A DNA stretch of 64,000 bases, taken from NCBI GenBank assembly GCA_001466705.2, contig LATX02000217.1, positions 248,001-312,000 of the forward strand. Reading direction: 5' to 3'. Of the stretch, positions 47,230 to 60,104 are shown in pieces. Origin of the DNA: Moniliophthora roreri (Eukaryota > Basidiomycota > Agaricomycetes > Agaricales > Marasmiaceae). Each line of letters opens with the position of its first letter. Positions within the stretch are counted from its first letter, which is position 1. A program made the position numbers and the translations under genes. The notes under the pieces are model-generated. The model saw only the letters and a list, made by a program, of their open reading frames with translations, was not told the origin of the DNA and ran no database searches.

Positions 47230-49621
47230 TTACCGCTCGCCTTCGACCAACTCTTTGGTCTGGGCGAGAATACTCTCGGCTTCGGGGAAGCGGAATGTGA
47301 TGTCACAGTCAAAGGGAATAGGACGACTACGGGTTTGATTGATCAATGACCGGCATCAGAAAGAGAGAGAATTGCAAACTTACACAACCAATCCGTCGTT
47401 AATGGCGCGAGATTCAATGGGAACAACGTCCTTGCCCTGCTCGTCTTTTACAGTGCGGATCTTGGTTGCCCAGAGAAGACAGGCAATATCAATGAAAAGG
47501 GAGTTGTTGGCTACGTGGCGTCCAATGCAAAGTCTGGGAAATTGAGGTAAGCAATCGTGAGACTGTTATGTACTAGAAGATGACATACCGGCGACCGAAA
47601 CCGTATGTAACGTGACCTATATCAAGGCAAGAAGGTTAGCGAAAACAATGGGCGCACCCGAAAACGCCAACGTACCCTCTGTAGAACAAGAGTTAGTCGC
47701 TGTTAATGAATAGAGATGGAAAATGAAACTTTACCTTCTTTGGTGTCAGTCAATGCTGGCATGATTTTGCCGTCTTTGTCGAGGAAACGTCCGGGGTTAA
47801 AGTCAGCTGCATCAGCGCCCTACAAGTATTATTGTTACTAAATGGCGGTCACAATTGGATGGAATGAGCCGTACATATGCTTCAACATCACGGTTCAATG
47901 CCCTAGTAATGTCGTTAGTATAATGAAGACCAGTTATGGGATAAGTCGTACCAGACATTAGGAATACAGATGGTACCCTTGGGGATGAAGTGGCCCTCAT
48001 ACCAGTCGTCCTCAACAGATTGGTGGGGCAAGCCTTGGAATTCAGATATCAGATTTGATCCACACTTCGTCCTTGCAGACTAGACTCACCGACAGGGTCT
48101 AGAAATCGAAGTTTATCAGCTAAAGGTCGTCAAAGCCGTATGCGAGCATCACTCACCAACAGGGTGCCATCTCAAAGCCTCACGGACGGTGGCGCGGACG
48201 TAGTGGAGACGATCAAGGTCAGCAAAGTTGGGCATGCGGTCACGGCCGACAACAGCATCGAGTTCGTCATGAATCTTCTGTTGGACCTCTGGGTACAGGA
48301 CCATTGCGAGCATGAACCAAGAAAGAACTCCGGCAGTGGTTTCGGCACCAGCAGCGCTTGGATCGGAATCAGTAACTTTCAATCTTATTAGTATACCAGA
48401 AATTGACATACTAGAGAGTAGCCGCAAGCCAAGCTGATTCTCTGTCACTGAGGCCGTGTCTCTCAGTGTCACGAACGAGGTTGGCAGCGAAACTAGGACG
48501 ATCTTCTCCGCTTTTCTGTTAAGAATGCGTGAGAAAGTACATAGGGACCGCTTGAAACAGAGAGAACATACCACACGTTGCTTGGCCTCGTAGAACAGGC
48601 TCTCGAACATCTCCGAGTCCTTCTTGTACCATTCCTCAGCGTCACGCTTCCACTTGGCCATCCAGCTGGGAAGGTGCTTCATCCAGGTGAAGTATTCAAC
48701 ATAGTGTGCGCCAGGGAAAGCAGCTCGGACAATACGGGTGATAAAGTCGTTGACAGCGGCGACTTGAGGATCCATGACATCGGTAATGGGCTCCTTGTCG
48801 TAAACGACAGACCAGACCATTGAAGCTGTCGCTCTGCATTTCAACATATTATTAGTATGAACATGTGATACAAAAAGACAAAAGACGCTGACCTTCTAAT
48901 TTCCGCGTTCCATAAGTCTGGCCTCTTGGCCATTCCATCGACGAGACTGATCGCTTCTCTGTATTGTGGGACCTGGAAGCTGGCTGCGACGGTCTTGTTC
49001 AAACCTTCGTGACCAGCACGTCTCATTCGGCGCCAACTGTTATTCAGCTATGAGTAAAGAGGAACAGGCTGTTCAAGGAATCGCACACTTACACATCGTT
49101 GTACTGAGTGAACACAACAAGCAGTCCACCGGTCAAGATCTCAGAAGCGACTGTGAGGGTTTGTTAGCCGGGTATCGAACATCATTGAAAACAACTCACC
49201 AATCCATCGGGGCCTGTTGCTGTAGATCGGTGCCCTGCGGTCCAATAGATCCGCAGCAACCTTGTGCGAGTTCAAAATCACAATGTCCTGACCAGCGACA
49301 TTGATGTACACAATGTCACCTACTGCAATGTTAACAACGCGTTTTTCTGCACTCGAGATGAAGACAATTACCATAAGTCTTCTTCCAATCGGTAAAGGTG
49401 TGCCAGGCCTCTTGACTGAGCTGGAATAAGTTACCGACGATTGGCAGTCCTTTAGGACCAGGAGGTAAAGGTCCTTTTCTGCGACCGAAAGCTTGTCGGA
49501 TAACCAGTACCGAGACGACGAAGAGAGCAAGCAACGTCAGCCTGGGCTGGTTGTTGTAGAAGTCTTTAGCCAGGTTAACCGTTGGTGGGAAGACAGGAAT
49601 GGGAGAGGCAAAGGTAGCCAT
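47230..49621 (-). CDS. Cytochrome P450 monooxygenase 1 (terpene cluster)
   Basis: Microsomal heme monooxygenase with a start at 49621. The N-terminus has a membrane anchor (LTLLALFVVSVLVI) and a Pro-rich hinge GPLPPGPKGLPIVGN. Later exons give RRMRRAGHEGLNKT, the I-helix AAGAETTAGVLSWFML, K-helix EALRWHP (ExxR), FNPGRFLD and the heme loop FGRRLCIGRHVAN with the Cys ligand. It ends SILAQTKELVEGER, TAA at 47230. About 12 short introns, as in basidiomycete P450s related to those annotated as O-methylsterigmatocystin oxidoreductases; that name says nothing about the substrate here. The likely role is oxidation of the cluster's sesquiterpene. Two GGTCAGCGG motifs lie just upstream. Confidence 0.88.
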
Positions 49622-50961
49622 TGGTGCTGTGAGAATCTTCCAGGGCGGTCATAGAGTACTTATGTATATGCTCGGTTTGGTTCGGTGGGAATAGCGGTAG
49701 ACATTGGCTACAGCGGAACACTGGTCAGCGGAAACAATAGAGGTCAGCGGTAAAGGGCTTACAGTACAGCCGAGTCCTTTTCGGGGGTATGCCTGATCCT
49801 GGATATTGTAAAACCAATACTGTCATTCATGGCTGTTCCTCGACACTAAATGAACGTGACAAAAACGGCATTTCGCCCCTGCGTAGGGGTTACGTTCATT
49901 TCAAGGCGCATCTGTGGAGATGATAGATCCACCGGCCTGATAATCATCGGCATCGGCGGGTCGCGTCAAAATTGCTATACAAAGCCCAAACGGATTAACG
50001 ACTCCCGTACACGCCGGGGATTTGCAGTCCTAAATCCTAGGTTACACCTAAATGAGAACAACGGACCACTATCAGCGTTTCTATTGTGTCTTGTGTCTGT
50101 GCTCACAAATCCATTTTTGAGTTTTTTCCCCAGACCCCACTCATTCCGCCGTCGTCGACATGCCTGTCTCTGAGACGCGCGCGTCGGGTTTCCTCCTCTA
50201 GCGATTCGAACAGCCTTCTATCCTAGGTTCCCTGCGCTTCGCGAGAGACCAGAAATGGGCGCTGTAAGAGGCGTCGGTTTCCGAGGAGGAGCTCGGTAAC
50301 AGATATGTACGAGAGATCAGTGCATTCCAATTTTCGGTAGGTCAGATCGGTCGTAGCAGCTCTTGGAAAGGGGTAGCCAGAAGAAGATATTCGGTGGTTA
50401 ACGACTGTTCGGTGATCAACAGTCGTTAACGTTTCAACCGCCAATGAGCGGTTGCCAAACAATGCGACACGGTCTGGGCTTCCCGTTGGTGTTCCATTGC
50501 TCTGATTGGCCACGTCCACCATCCCTCCGACCTTTGCGCAACCCACATAATTTTTTCAATCTCTTATCATACGCGTCGAGAACATATCCTCGGGAGCTCG
50601 TATAATTGCAATAGTAATTTAATCGATCCTCGGAGTGAGGAAGACGCCACATTGATTCAGCCGGGAGGTTAAGAAAGAATTCCTAAGAAACATGAACTTA
50701 GGGTCATTCTGGTGTGCAGTCACTTCGTAAAATGATAAACAGGTTTCTGATATGTTTTCTGCGTGCTTACAGGCTAAGATACCAGAATTTTTGAGCTCAT
50801 GGGACTTAGAAGAACGCTCGAAACGTCTAGTCGTGGAACGAATGCCTCGACAATCTCCAGGAGCAATAAATTATCATAATGATAATTACAGGTATCTAAA
50901 ATACAGGGAGGCCATACACGGATATACAACATACTATCTACAAAATCCCACAGTCCCAAAA
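49622..50961. other. Intergenic region with P450 promoter
   Basis: About 1.34 kb. The first 130 bases form the P450 promoter, with four AGCGG repeats. No coding signal beyond; a plus frame at 49850-50173 has no motif. Confidence 0.5.
49693..49752 (+). promoter_or_regulatory. Array of four AGCGG repeats, two within GGTCAGCGG(A/T)A
   Basis: AGCGG occurs at 49693, 49712, 49727 and 49746. The last two are in GGTCAGCGGAA (49723-49733) and GGTCAGCGGTA (49742-49752). They lie 72-131 bases upstream of the P450 start. The same core is found before the dehydrogenase and FAD oxidase genes. Suggests a binding site for a cluster regulator. Confidence 0.5.
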
Positions 50962-52177
50962 CTATTCAATCATACTTTGTTCATCAGATTGATGGGGCTT
51001 CCATTGGAATCGTAACGGGCGATCGCAGCTGTGAGCAGAAAGCATCTTCTCTGATGAGAAGTACTGAGCACAATGCGTACACGTCCACTGCGTAGGCTTC
51101 CCATGCTGGGAAACCTCATGTCTGAACCGGTCATGCTTCCTCGAGAACAGTGCACCACATCCAATCGTGCATCGATAGGTCTGCTTTTGCTTCGGTCTGT
51201 GCGTGAGCATATGTGTCTCGCGCGTGTAGTTGCTGGTGAAAACACGGTCACATCCAGGCTCCTTGCATCGGAACGGGCGCGGTCGGTGCTGCGTGGAACG
51301 CTTTTTCGTTCCCGATGATGTCGAGGATGATGAAGGAGAATTAGAGCGGCTTTGGGACCGGGAACTGGCATTACTACTGCTACCATCGGCGGTGTTGAAG
51401 TCCCGGGCATCGCTTAGCTCTGGGGATTCAGAGCCGGTTGTCGAGGACTCTTCGCTCGGCGGAAATGATAGGAATGGGGAAGTATGACTCGGGAGAGTAG
51501 GGAGTGTATCCATTGCGGTTTCCAGCGGCGATGGATTAGGAAGAGTGAACATCGGATCAAGTGTCTCGGACTTTTGTCCAGCATAATTCTCCGAGGTGTG
51601 GTTGAGGCTTGAGAAGCTCGGGAAGCCATCGGAGAACACAATATCCTTGCCTCCAGGGCCAAACTCGACAATTTCGTTTGAGACTCCCCCATTCAACCAT
51701 TGATCGAAATCCGGCGTCAATCCTAGAATCATTCTTCAGCCTCAATAAACACTTCAGGAAAAGGGAGTATGGACGTACCAAAGAATGGATCACCATGTAG
51801 TCCCAAGCTGTTTTGCCAACCATCTTGATTCGTGGAAGACAGAGTTTCGTATTCTGTAAGCGTCCATTCAATCAGTTCAACTTCCATTCGAAAGACTGAC
51901 GCGACGTACCAGGAGGCGTAGCCAATCCACTTGACGGTGTAGTAGCTGGTGAGTCATCTCCAGATAACTCAAAGGTCATCCCTTCAGGAGTTTCTACTGC
52001 TCTGATGTGGATCGTTGATGGCATAGAGCCGGTATTGCTCTTTTTTGCGATCTGTTCAAGCTGCAGCGGTCTCAACTCGAAGGAGGCATTGCTTTGTGAT
52101 GAAGGTGTTGATATAACGAGTTGAACGTGCCCGAGCAAGTGTAGAGGGAGAGAGAAGGACATCTTCGCAAAGTCCAA
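50962..52177 (-). CDS. C2H2 zinc-finger transcription factor (cluster regulator candidate)
   Basis: Predicted nuclear regulator of 367 residues; exons 52177-51910, 51853-51779 and 51722-50962, phases closed. The N-terminal two-thirds is low-complexity, rich in Ser, Pro and Thr, with a basic-flanked Ser run (SRSQSRSNSPSSSSTSSG). Near the C-terminus are two clear C2H2 fingers, CKEPGCDRVFTSNYTRETHM with LTH, and CTIGCGALFSRKHDRFRHE with VSQH, plus a third partial finger CTHCAQYFSSEKMLSAH. It lies inside the terpene cluster, divergent from the sesquiterpene synthase across 670 bases, so it is the natural candidate for pathway control; that role is inferred from position only. Confidence 0.85.
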
Positions 52178-52847
52178 GAGCGCGTCGTATCTCGGTTCTG
52201 AAAACTAGGTGCGACCAGAATTATTCTATAGTCGGGGCTTCTTATATTAACTCTATCTTGATGTCAAGACAGTATGTCGGTATAGCGCCCATTCCTTACA
52301 TGTCGGAAGTGGCGGGGTGATCTGATCAATTCTCCCGTCTCCCGACTAAACCACTTTTGTCCAAGTGCGCGGATTTTAGCGTCGCTCCTCGGTACAGCAT
52401 ACATTGATAGATCATTTCTTAGCTGACCCGGCGCTGAAACTCGACTACAGGCGATAAGCGTCGTAGCCGTGTATGACCGAGATTTGCTGTGAGCCCAGGG
52501 TTAGGTTTCTGACCTAATCGCCTGAAGTTACGGAAGACATAAAATGGTCCAGCGACAATCCCGCGGCCTAAGTTGGGCTGACGCCGAACGCTCAACGCAG
52601 ATCATGGCCGAACATGCCCATGCCAAGGTAAGTTTTGTGAGGCGTGGCACAATGGTCTTGAAGGCTGAACATGAACTTGCGGACAGTTTTGGCAAGGGCG
52701 GGCAGCGCTACCTCATACGCTCACAAGTGGTCTGGTTTCCCCAAATGACACGAAATCTCTCCGCATAATGAGATAGTAGAGAATATATAGCTCGAATGGA
52801 GCTGTCCGGAAGTTCTGCACAGAACTTACAGACAGAAAGTCGAAGCA
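52178..52847. promoter_or_regulatory. Divergent promoter between regulator and sesquiterpene synthase
   Basis: Shared 670-base intergenic region. TATA-like TATATAG at 52784-52790 lies about 60 bases before the synthase ATG. A half-match GGGTCAGC (minus strand, near 52421) to the cluster motif is present, but no full copy. The plus frame 52544-52768 has no family signal. Confidence 0.45.
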
Positions 52848-54169
52848 ATGGCTCCCGCTGGCACTGGTATCAACTTTGTTATCCCCAACACTCTTCGCAG
52901 CTGGCCATGGCCTCGCTTCTGCAACGTTCACTACGAGGAATGCAAGGCTGAGTCTTCGGCATGGTGCGAGAGGTTCGGCGCATTCAGCCCCAAGGCCCAG
53001 AAGGCATTCAACCGTTGCGACTTCAGTAAGTGATACCACCTTTCATTGTATCGAATTGGAACTCATCGACTCTTCAGACCTCTTGGCTTCTTTGGCATTC
53101 GCCAAATTGAACAGGGGTAAGTCTTCCTCTTTTCTCCGACCTGAGCGACAATGATTTCTTAATTCCGATAACAGAGGGATGCCGCATTGGATGCGACTTG
53201 ATGAACCTCTTCTTCGTCATTGACGAGTACTCCGATGTTGCCGACGGTCAACTTGCCCGAGTCTACGCGGATATTATCATGGACGCAATCCGCAACCCTC
53301 ACAAGGCCAGGCCAGAAGGCGAGTGGGTCGGCGGTGAGGTTGCTCGGCAGTGTGTATCGCTTTTCAACTTTTCAAATATAATGACTGACGCGCCTCTTAG
53401 ATTCTGGGAAAATGCAGTCAGAACTGCCACCCCTTCGGCTCAGCGCCGCTTTGTCCACAATTTCGGATTATACATGGATGGTGTTGTTGAGCAAGCGCTC
53501 GACCGTGAGGACCACCGTATTGACAGCGTCAAGACCTACTTCGATGTTCGCCGGGACACCATCGGTGCTAAACCGTCCTTCGCCATCAACGAGGTTCACA
53601 TGAACATCACTGATGAGGAAATGGCGCACCCCATTATCAAAACTCTGACCTGGACTTGTATTGACATGTTGATCATCGGCAACGACTTGTGTTCATATAA
53701 CGTCGAGTGAGTATATTCCATCTATTTTTTTGTTCCTAGTGTTTATAATTCATGTCCACAGGCAATCTCGAGGAGATGATCGCCACAACATTGTGACCAT
53801 CGTCATGAACGAGCAACAGATTGGATTACACGCTGCTTTACAGTGGATCTCCGATCTTCACGATTCTCTCGCTGAAGAGTTCTTAACCGCCTACGCAAAA
53901 CTGCAGACAGCCGGATTCTCGGCTGATCTGATCACCTACGCTGATGATCTTGGAAACTGGGTTCGTGCTAACGATAAATGGAGCTTCGAGGTAAGCAAGA
54001 TGATCTCTACCCATTGATGAAGTAGATACTGACAGTTCTTGGCTTACAGAGTGAGCGGTACTTCGGGAAGCACGGCGTGGAGATTGAGAAGACTCGCATC
54101 ACGGAGCTTCTTGCCAAAGAGGAGAGTGGCGAGGCGGGCAACACAGGACTTGTTCCAGCGGCAAAATAG
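52848..54169 (+). CDS. Sesquiterpene synthase (Class I terpene cyclase)
   Basis: Ionises farnesyl diphosphate and cyclises it to a sesquiterpene hydrocarbon; cytosolic. Six exons: 52848-53025, 53078-53116, 53175-53349, 53401-53706, 53762-53990 and 54050-54169, giving 348 residues with all phases closed. Motifs: VIDEYSD (Asp-rich metal motif D/E-x-x-D) at about 89-93; NDLCSYNVE, the NSE triad, at 225-233; and the Arg-Tyr pair SERYFG at 312-313. Length is normal for basidiomycete synthases. There is no C-terminal prenyltransferase. The cyclisation product cannot be predicted safely. It is flanked by the C2H2 regulator (divergent) and an F-box gene (convergent), with P450s on both sides. Confidence 0.95.
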
Positions 54170-54334
54170 ACGCCATAGGACAGTATTCTATTCCTTGGGG
54201 AGTTACGATACGCAATACTTACGGTAAATTAATGGTCAACCATTCAATATGTAGAGCAAGCATATGTATTATGTAGATTCCACTCTTCAATTTCCTATCA
54301 TGCATCCATGTATTCGCGGCTAACATAGACTGAA

Positions 54335-55898
54335 CTACGAATACAACTTACTAAATTTGCAATAAGCCGGATTCTTCTTGAAACCACTCGAGTACCAAAA
54401 TCTGAGTACCATACTGACTGCCATCAACTCCAAAGTTCGCGATTTGCAGTAGGCTTTGTCCTCCGCTGCATCCGAGCCCAACTTATTCCCAGCATCTCGG
54501 AAGCCGTCTACGACCTCTTTAATGAAGGAATATAGCGATGAATACACGGTCAAGGACTCTAAAAGGTCATCCAATGCAGGGTATTGACGACTATGGAGCT
54601 GGTCAAAAAACCACCGGACGACTGTGAAGCCCTTGGAAATATCGTCGTTAGGCATCCACACATTTTTGATGCATCGTGTCCATACGAGGCCGTCTACGTA
54701 TAGTCACCAATCAATCCGCTGGGCGAGATGAATTTGAGGAGCACATACGTGGGATTTGGCATCGAACAAGTGATGGACAGACATTCCCAAAGCGTAGAAC
54801 AACTTTCAACTCCTCGTCGAGTGTTAAACTTGGAGGAGGATGTTCGCCAAACTTTGTCTCAACGGTCCAATACAATGATCGTAGTGATGACAGTCTGCTA
54901 AGGCTGTCCGCTACCAGGTCGAGTCGTTCCTGAGTAATCATGTTAGCAAGCGAAAAGATCGACAAACCAGAACGCACTTGACCAAGTATCATGTCTTCCT
55001 CGGGCAAATCGTCGAACCAGATGCAATGCACCGAGAGAATCATGGATGATAAAGACTGAGCCGCTATCTCCTCTATCAGTTCCACATTCCACCCGCTCCG
55101 ATTGAAGTTTAGTTGGGTCAACCTCCGATCTCCACACGTCTTCTTGATCGACTTTATGAGATCCTGAATGGCGGTACCAGGAGTTTCAAGTGAACATGTC
55201 ACTTCAAACCTCTGAATGGCTGGAAGAGAACAGGAAGACAGGAAATTCGGTGTTACAGTATCGGCACCGTGGAACCAGGTAAGTTTAGGGAACAGCCAGT
55301 TTTTCCCCGCAACTTGTTCCGAGTTGTAGTAGGTGAGGGGCACAAGAAACAGGGTTTTGAGGGTAGACTGATGTCTATTCAGGAATGATACGAGGTTTCG
55401 GGTGATAGGCATATAGAGCAGCAGCATCGTTAGATGCGGGTAGTTACAACCGTCGAAGAGGTAGTCGAAGTACTCGGAGAGATGTGGAAATTCGCGATGA
55501 ACAACCCGTATTTCGAGGGTTCGGAGATTTAGGAGGCGTTTTAGAGACCTGGATATGAGCCTGAAAAAGCCCTGCATGACAACTGATCCTTCAGGATATA
55601 ATTCCACTCTGTAAACGTCATTAGCTCTTCGTCCCTCCCAAAAGCCACATCTCGACGCGTACTTGTAGTTCATCCAAAGATGCCGAGCGGATCTCGCTGC
55701 CAATGTACTCTTCTCCAACGTTTTGAGGCATCCAACGGTCTGGTGCACTGTGTTTAAGTCTATGTAGCGGTAAAGAAGACGTGTTCCAGGAATGTGGAAA
55801 GCTTTGGAAACGAGGCAGACGCTGCTCAAAGTCGAAACGGGAAGGAAGGAGACGATTTCTTCCCATATTTCGAGGGGAAGGTTGTTGGTTGTAGCCAT
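54335..55898 (-). CDS. F-box protein with LRR-like region
   Basis: Predicted 502 residues; exons 55898-54749 and 54693-54335. The F-box is clear near the start: NNLPLEIWEEIVSFLP and STLSSVCLVSKAFHIPGTRL, followed by LLYRYIDLNT. Leu-rich segments follow (LKRLLNLRTLEIRVVHREFP, HLTMLLLYMPITRNLVSFL). Phases close at CQIPH|GLVWTRCIKN. The start MATTNN fits family starts; an in-frame ATG at 55964 would add 22 residues. Likely an SCF adaptor in ubiquitination; such genes are numerous in mushrooms, and its place in the cluster may be incidental. Confidence 0.8.
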
Positions 55899-56122
55899 TC
55901 CGAGGGGTCGAGGACAGTGTGATGGTTGCTGTAAACGTTGGCCTTGCTGCCTAATTAGGTTCATCGGGCGCTAATGCCTTTTCCAGCCTCGTGTTTCGAT
56001 GAGCTTGAGTGCAGCTCGAGAGCTTTTATTTGACATAATATCTCAGATAAATTATACGTTCTTCTCTTCCTAGTGCGAGAGCTTCATTAAATACCAAATG
56101 CTGTACAATGACAAGACATCAT

Positions 56123-58672
56123 CTACTTCTGCTCTACTGCCTTGACCTTTAGCGGTAATCGCACACCCTTTTCCAGCTCACCTTTCACTACTGGGTTCGA
56201 AACGCCACTCAGTTCAAATAAAATCTCCTTCCCTGTCGGCGAAAACTCAAATGATTCGATGAGAAGTGCTAGCACGGTTTCTGTCGGGTATAATTTGTAA
56301 ATGACAATCCGCGGCACACGGTAATATGACGTACTCATTTCTAGCAACGCGAATTGGAACCCGATGCATGACCTCGAACCAGCCATGAATGTCATCCTGA
56401 CAATATGGTGAGAAAACAAGCTAGATATGTCAAACGGACGGCCTTACAGGTTCGCGTAAACGCCGGGGATGCGTGCCTCTGCAACAGTACTTGGCAGAGG
56501 TTGAAGCCATCGTTCAGGTCTCCATTCCTTAGCATCCGGACCCCAGATGTCTTCACTTCGGTTGCTTGCAATAAGGGAAATGTAGACGTCTGAGCCCTTG
56601 GGGAAGAAGACCTCAGTTATCTGTGAGCCATCAGTCCCCGTTACTGGGGTTCCGAGAGGGACAACTGAGTCTTCGCTCGAACTGTTGGATCACTAATGAG
56701 CAAAAAGCAGGAAGGGGTATCTAGGAAACATTTACGTTCGGATGAGTCGATGGGCAGGAGGGTACCTAAGAATTCGTTTTAACGCTCATGAGCTGGGAAT
56801 CAAGTTAGATACTGCCTTGTTACCCACAGTCGCAGAACCTCTTTGCAAACCGCATCAAGATATGGAAGTTTCAAAAGTGTATCATAATCGAAGTCTTCTC
56901 CGTAATTCTTGATGCGAGCCTCGTTTATTTCTTGACGAAGCCTTTCCTGCGCCTCAGTTTCCGTGGAGAGCACGTCAAGTGTACGTGCTAAAGCGCTCTA
57001 TAAACCTCTTCGTGTCAGGGAGGTGATTCAGTCTACTGCGAATGACGTACCGAAGTTGTATCCACAGCTGCAAATATGAGCGATCTGTTCAAAAGGGTCA
57101 AGAACATTGTAATTGGCAACAGCGAAGAGGAGCTCACGACATCTGCGAGGGAGTAGGTTAGCTGCAGACGAGAATACATATTCAGAACACACCTGGCCAA
57201 GTATCTCTTTCTCCTCAAGTTTGTTCTTCTCATCCGCGTTCACATTGGAGTTCACTGTAATGAATCGCTTATCAGCATTCAACGCCAAAGAGAACGTATA
57301 TGAACACTCACTGAGAACACTGAGGATATCCTTGCCTTTCGTGAGCTGCTCACATACGGCCTGATCACCTTTCTCCAAAGCGCGCTTTCTGTCCTCATAT
57401 ATCTTGGTAGACAAGTCCCACATGTAATACGACAGGTAGTGACCGCATCGCATATCGTCCCATGGAGAGTTTCTAGCGATCCAACGGCGGAAATCCGGTG
57501 TGCCTATTTTGTTGCAGATAGGGAGGAAGCGGCGTGCGAGGAGCAAAACGCGAGATATGAGGGGCCTGAGGATGGAATTAATGAAGAATAAGATAAGGAG
57601 ATACCCTTAGAGTGCTCAAAGACCTACATGATGTTCTTAATAGTGGCACTGTACGGATGTGCACCCTCCTCGTTGTCGAGGGCGTCAAATGAGACGCCCA
57701 GACCCGATTGACCAATAAGCTCGAATGCTGTGCGAGATAGCCACGAAAGGATCTCAATCTAGAAATCATGTTAGTCATAAACAGTTGGGCTGTATTGACA
57801 AGCACGAACTTCTTGAGTTCCATTTTCGACGCGTTTTGCGATAGTGTTTCGGAGCTACTAACAATGAGTCGTGGTGGGGATCTGCATGCAAGATAACATA
57901 CCTTTTGAGTGACATTGGTGAAGATGGGAACTGTTTCAAGCGTCAGACACTAGATGAAATCAAGAAAGACTCTAACCAACCCATTTCACGCATGTGTTCT
58001 GCCGTAAAGACGGGCATGAGACTACGTCTCTGCCTCTTGTGAACCATGAAGTCTGAATTTGATAGCACGCTCTCCCCGAAGATAAGTTTGTTCAAGCTGG
58101 ACGTTTCAAATCGGAGATATGGGGAGGCATAAATGGTCACTACTTACAGGATGTGACCTGAGTCCAAACTCCAAATGGAAGCTTCCTGACCAATTTACGC
58201 TGTAAGTCCCTCTTACTTCGGATTAACGGAATGCGTAGATGCCTGCCTTGACGAGAATATGTTGCATGGCCTTCGAGTCCCATGTGTAAAGCATCTTGGT
58301 CTTCATGCGGATCAGTTTGGGACATCTAAAACAATAAGCAATGTACTCACCCCGAACCAACCGTCGTAAGCACAAGTTGGACCAACTGGAACATCGGGAT
58401 AATTCAGGAACTAGCGCGAAAAGCAGAGAACACGATACCCACAACTTTCCATCATAGTATGGAAATCCCATCCGTACGGAGAGTAGACCTCCTCCAAGTG
58501 ACCTACGCTTATCAAAACATAGGTCCAACTAATGCAGATCATGGAACACACCTTTCCACCAAGAAGTCTTCTTAGGGCCTGGAATCTTGTGCAAGATCGG
58601 ATCACCACGCCTTCGGAAGAGTAGCCAGGAGACGAACGTGATCGCCAACAAAGTGCTGACTGCTTGCAACAT
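56123..58672 (-). CDS. Cytochrome P450 monooxygenase 2 (terpene cluster)
   Basis: Second heme monooxygenase, in a different family from the first. Starts at 58672 with anchor MLQAVSTLLAITFVSWLLF and hinge KIPGPKKTSWWK. Further exons give HLEEVYSPYGWDFHTMMES, FMVHKRQRRSLMPVFTAEHM, I-helix IFAAVDTTSSAL (a variant of the A/G-G-x-D/E-T-T motif), PYLDAVCKEVLRL (ExxR-containing), RPERWL and heme loop FMAGSRSCIGFQFALLEM. It ends KGVRLPLKVKAVEQK with stop at 56123. About 10-12 introns; exact junctions near 57000-57200 and 58250-58450 are tentative. It faces the same way as the F-box gene. It would further oxidise the terpene. Confidence 0.85.
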
Positions 58673-59802
58673 GACCGACACTTGGAACGGGGGAAAAGGG
58701 CCCTCTGATAATAGATATCAGTTCTACCAGCAATATAAGCGTTTCGTTCGTCGCATTACACGACTGCGCATAAAGTTCGGATTAGTCCCGAGTAGTATCT
58801 TCTGACTTCCAGGTTCGCGCCTCTGCCGTGTTGCTGTACTCTTTATTGCTGAGGGTGCGAGTATCGGTGACCCACATACACCACGGAACCACGTAAATAG
58901 GCCTGTAGAATACAACCGCCACTAGTTATTATCATCCGAATTTGTCCCAGGGCGCTTGACAGTGCAGGGTAGCATAAGGCTTAGAATAGGGTCGAGTGCA
59001 TCGGAGCCTTAGTTCAGGCTTAGTCTCAAAAAGCGTCGTTCTGGCGTGCTCTCCAAATGGACCTCGTGACGGTGAGAAAAGTTCACAAGGTAAACCAGGT
59101 GACGATCAACCTCGGAGTGAAAGTAGATGACCGAACGTGCCCAAACCACGCAACTAAACAAACCAATTATCAGCGTGCCAATATGAGACGAAAGAGATAA
59201 ACGTACCAATGAGACCTGCTCCTTCAACGCTGATCGATCGCGCATCTTGATGATCGAAGAAGTGATGGCTGGGCGGTGTAACTCGCCTCCATATCTTTCG
59301 GGTTACGAGGCTACGATGCGATGTTCGGACCTTTGAATGACCGCAACCCTATGCCAGCCCATTCTTGAATATATCACCGTCAGTTGATCGGGAAGTCACG
59401 ACACAGATGGACTCTTTGAAACATGATTATCCTGCTGTAGGAAGGTGGAGAAACTGGCGTTTAGACGGTAGCAACAGATACAATAGAAGCCATGCTTACC
59501 TTGCGTGCCGAACTGTCTTTTGTAAAAGCCTTCCGAGTCTCAGAACATTTTTGGTTGCGATCCTGCATGACCGTATCAGCCCTTTGTATTCACCCCGTCA
59601 CTATAGCGAATAATCAGTAGTTCTCTTATGGACGGGACAACCCACGGACGGCCAAATTGTCCTGATAACTGTGTAGCATCCCGAGCAACTGAATCCTCCT
59701 AAGAGTGTGTTAAGAGAAATATCACCTGCAACCCCTGCCCAACATAGTTCGGCGGTAACGGACGTATTCATGACCGATGGCGGTGAGGGTACCTACCAAT
59801 TT

Positions 59803-59981
59803 GGTCCGCGGAACTGCGGGTGACAGTGTCACATTCTCGTGATATTTGTCACATTTCCCATCTCACTTCAACCGTTGACCATGACATCCCGCTGCCTGCG
59901 TTTTCCTGTGCTGCTGAATATTCAGAGATGAATGGTCTGCTGAGAGCGCTTCTCATTTCCGCTATACGTGGGTCCGCGGAC
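59803..59981 (+). promoter_or_regulatory. Two GGTCCGCGGA motifs
   Basis: GGTCCGCGGAA at 59803-59813 and GGTCCGCGGAC at 59971-59981 contain the palindrome TCCGCGGA. They lie about 290 and 125 bases before the dehydrogenase start. They differ by one base from the GGTCAGCGGA motif of the P450 and FAD-oxidase promoters. Confidence 0.5.
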
Positions 59982-60044
59982 TCTTTATGAATGAACATGC
60001 TTCTGTCGCACACCGGAATACAACACATCCCGCTCTACAGGACG

Positions 60045-60052
60045 TATAAAAG
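60045..60052 (+). promoter_or_regulatory. TATA box of the dehydrogenase gene
   Basis: TATAAAAG, 53-60 bases upstream of the ATG at 60105; a canonical sequence. Confidence 0.65.
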
Positions 60053-60104
60053 GGGTCCAGGATGAAGGACACAGCAACCCAAAACATCTACTCTCATCAT
60101 CATC

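Larger units (their letters stand above)
58673..60104. other. Intergenic region with dehydrogenase promoter
   Basis: A 78-codon minus frame (59009-59245, with HIGTLIIGLFSCVVWARSVI) resembles the first helix of mushroom multi-pass orphan proteins, but no further exons are evident; possibly a remnant. The right part is the dehydrogenase promoter with two GGTCCGCGGA motifs and a TATA box. Confidence 0.4.
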
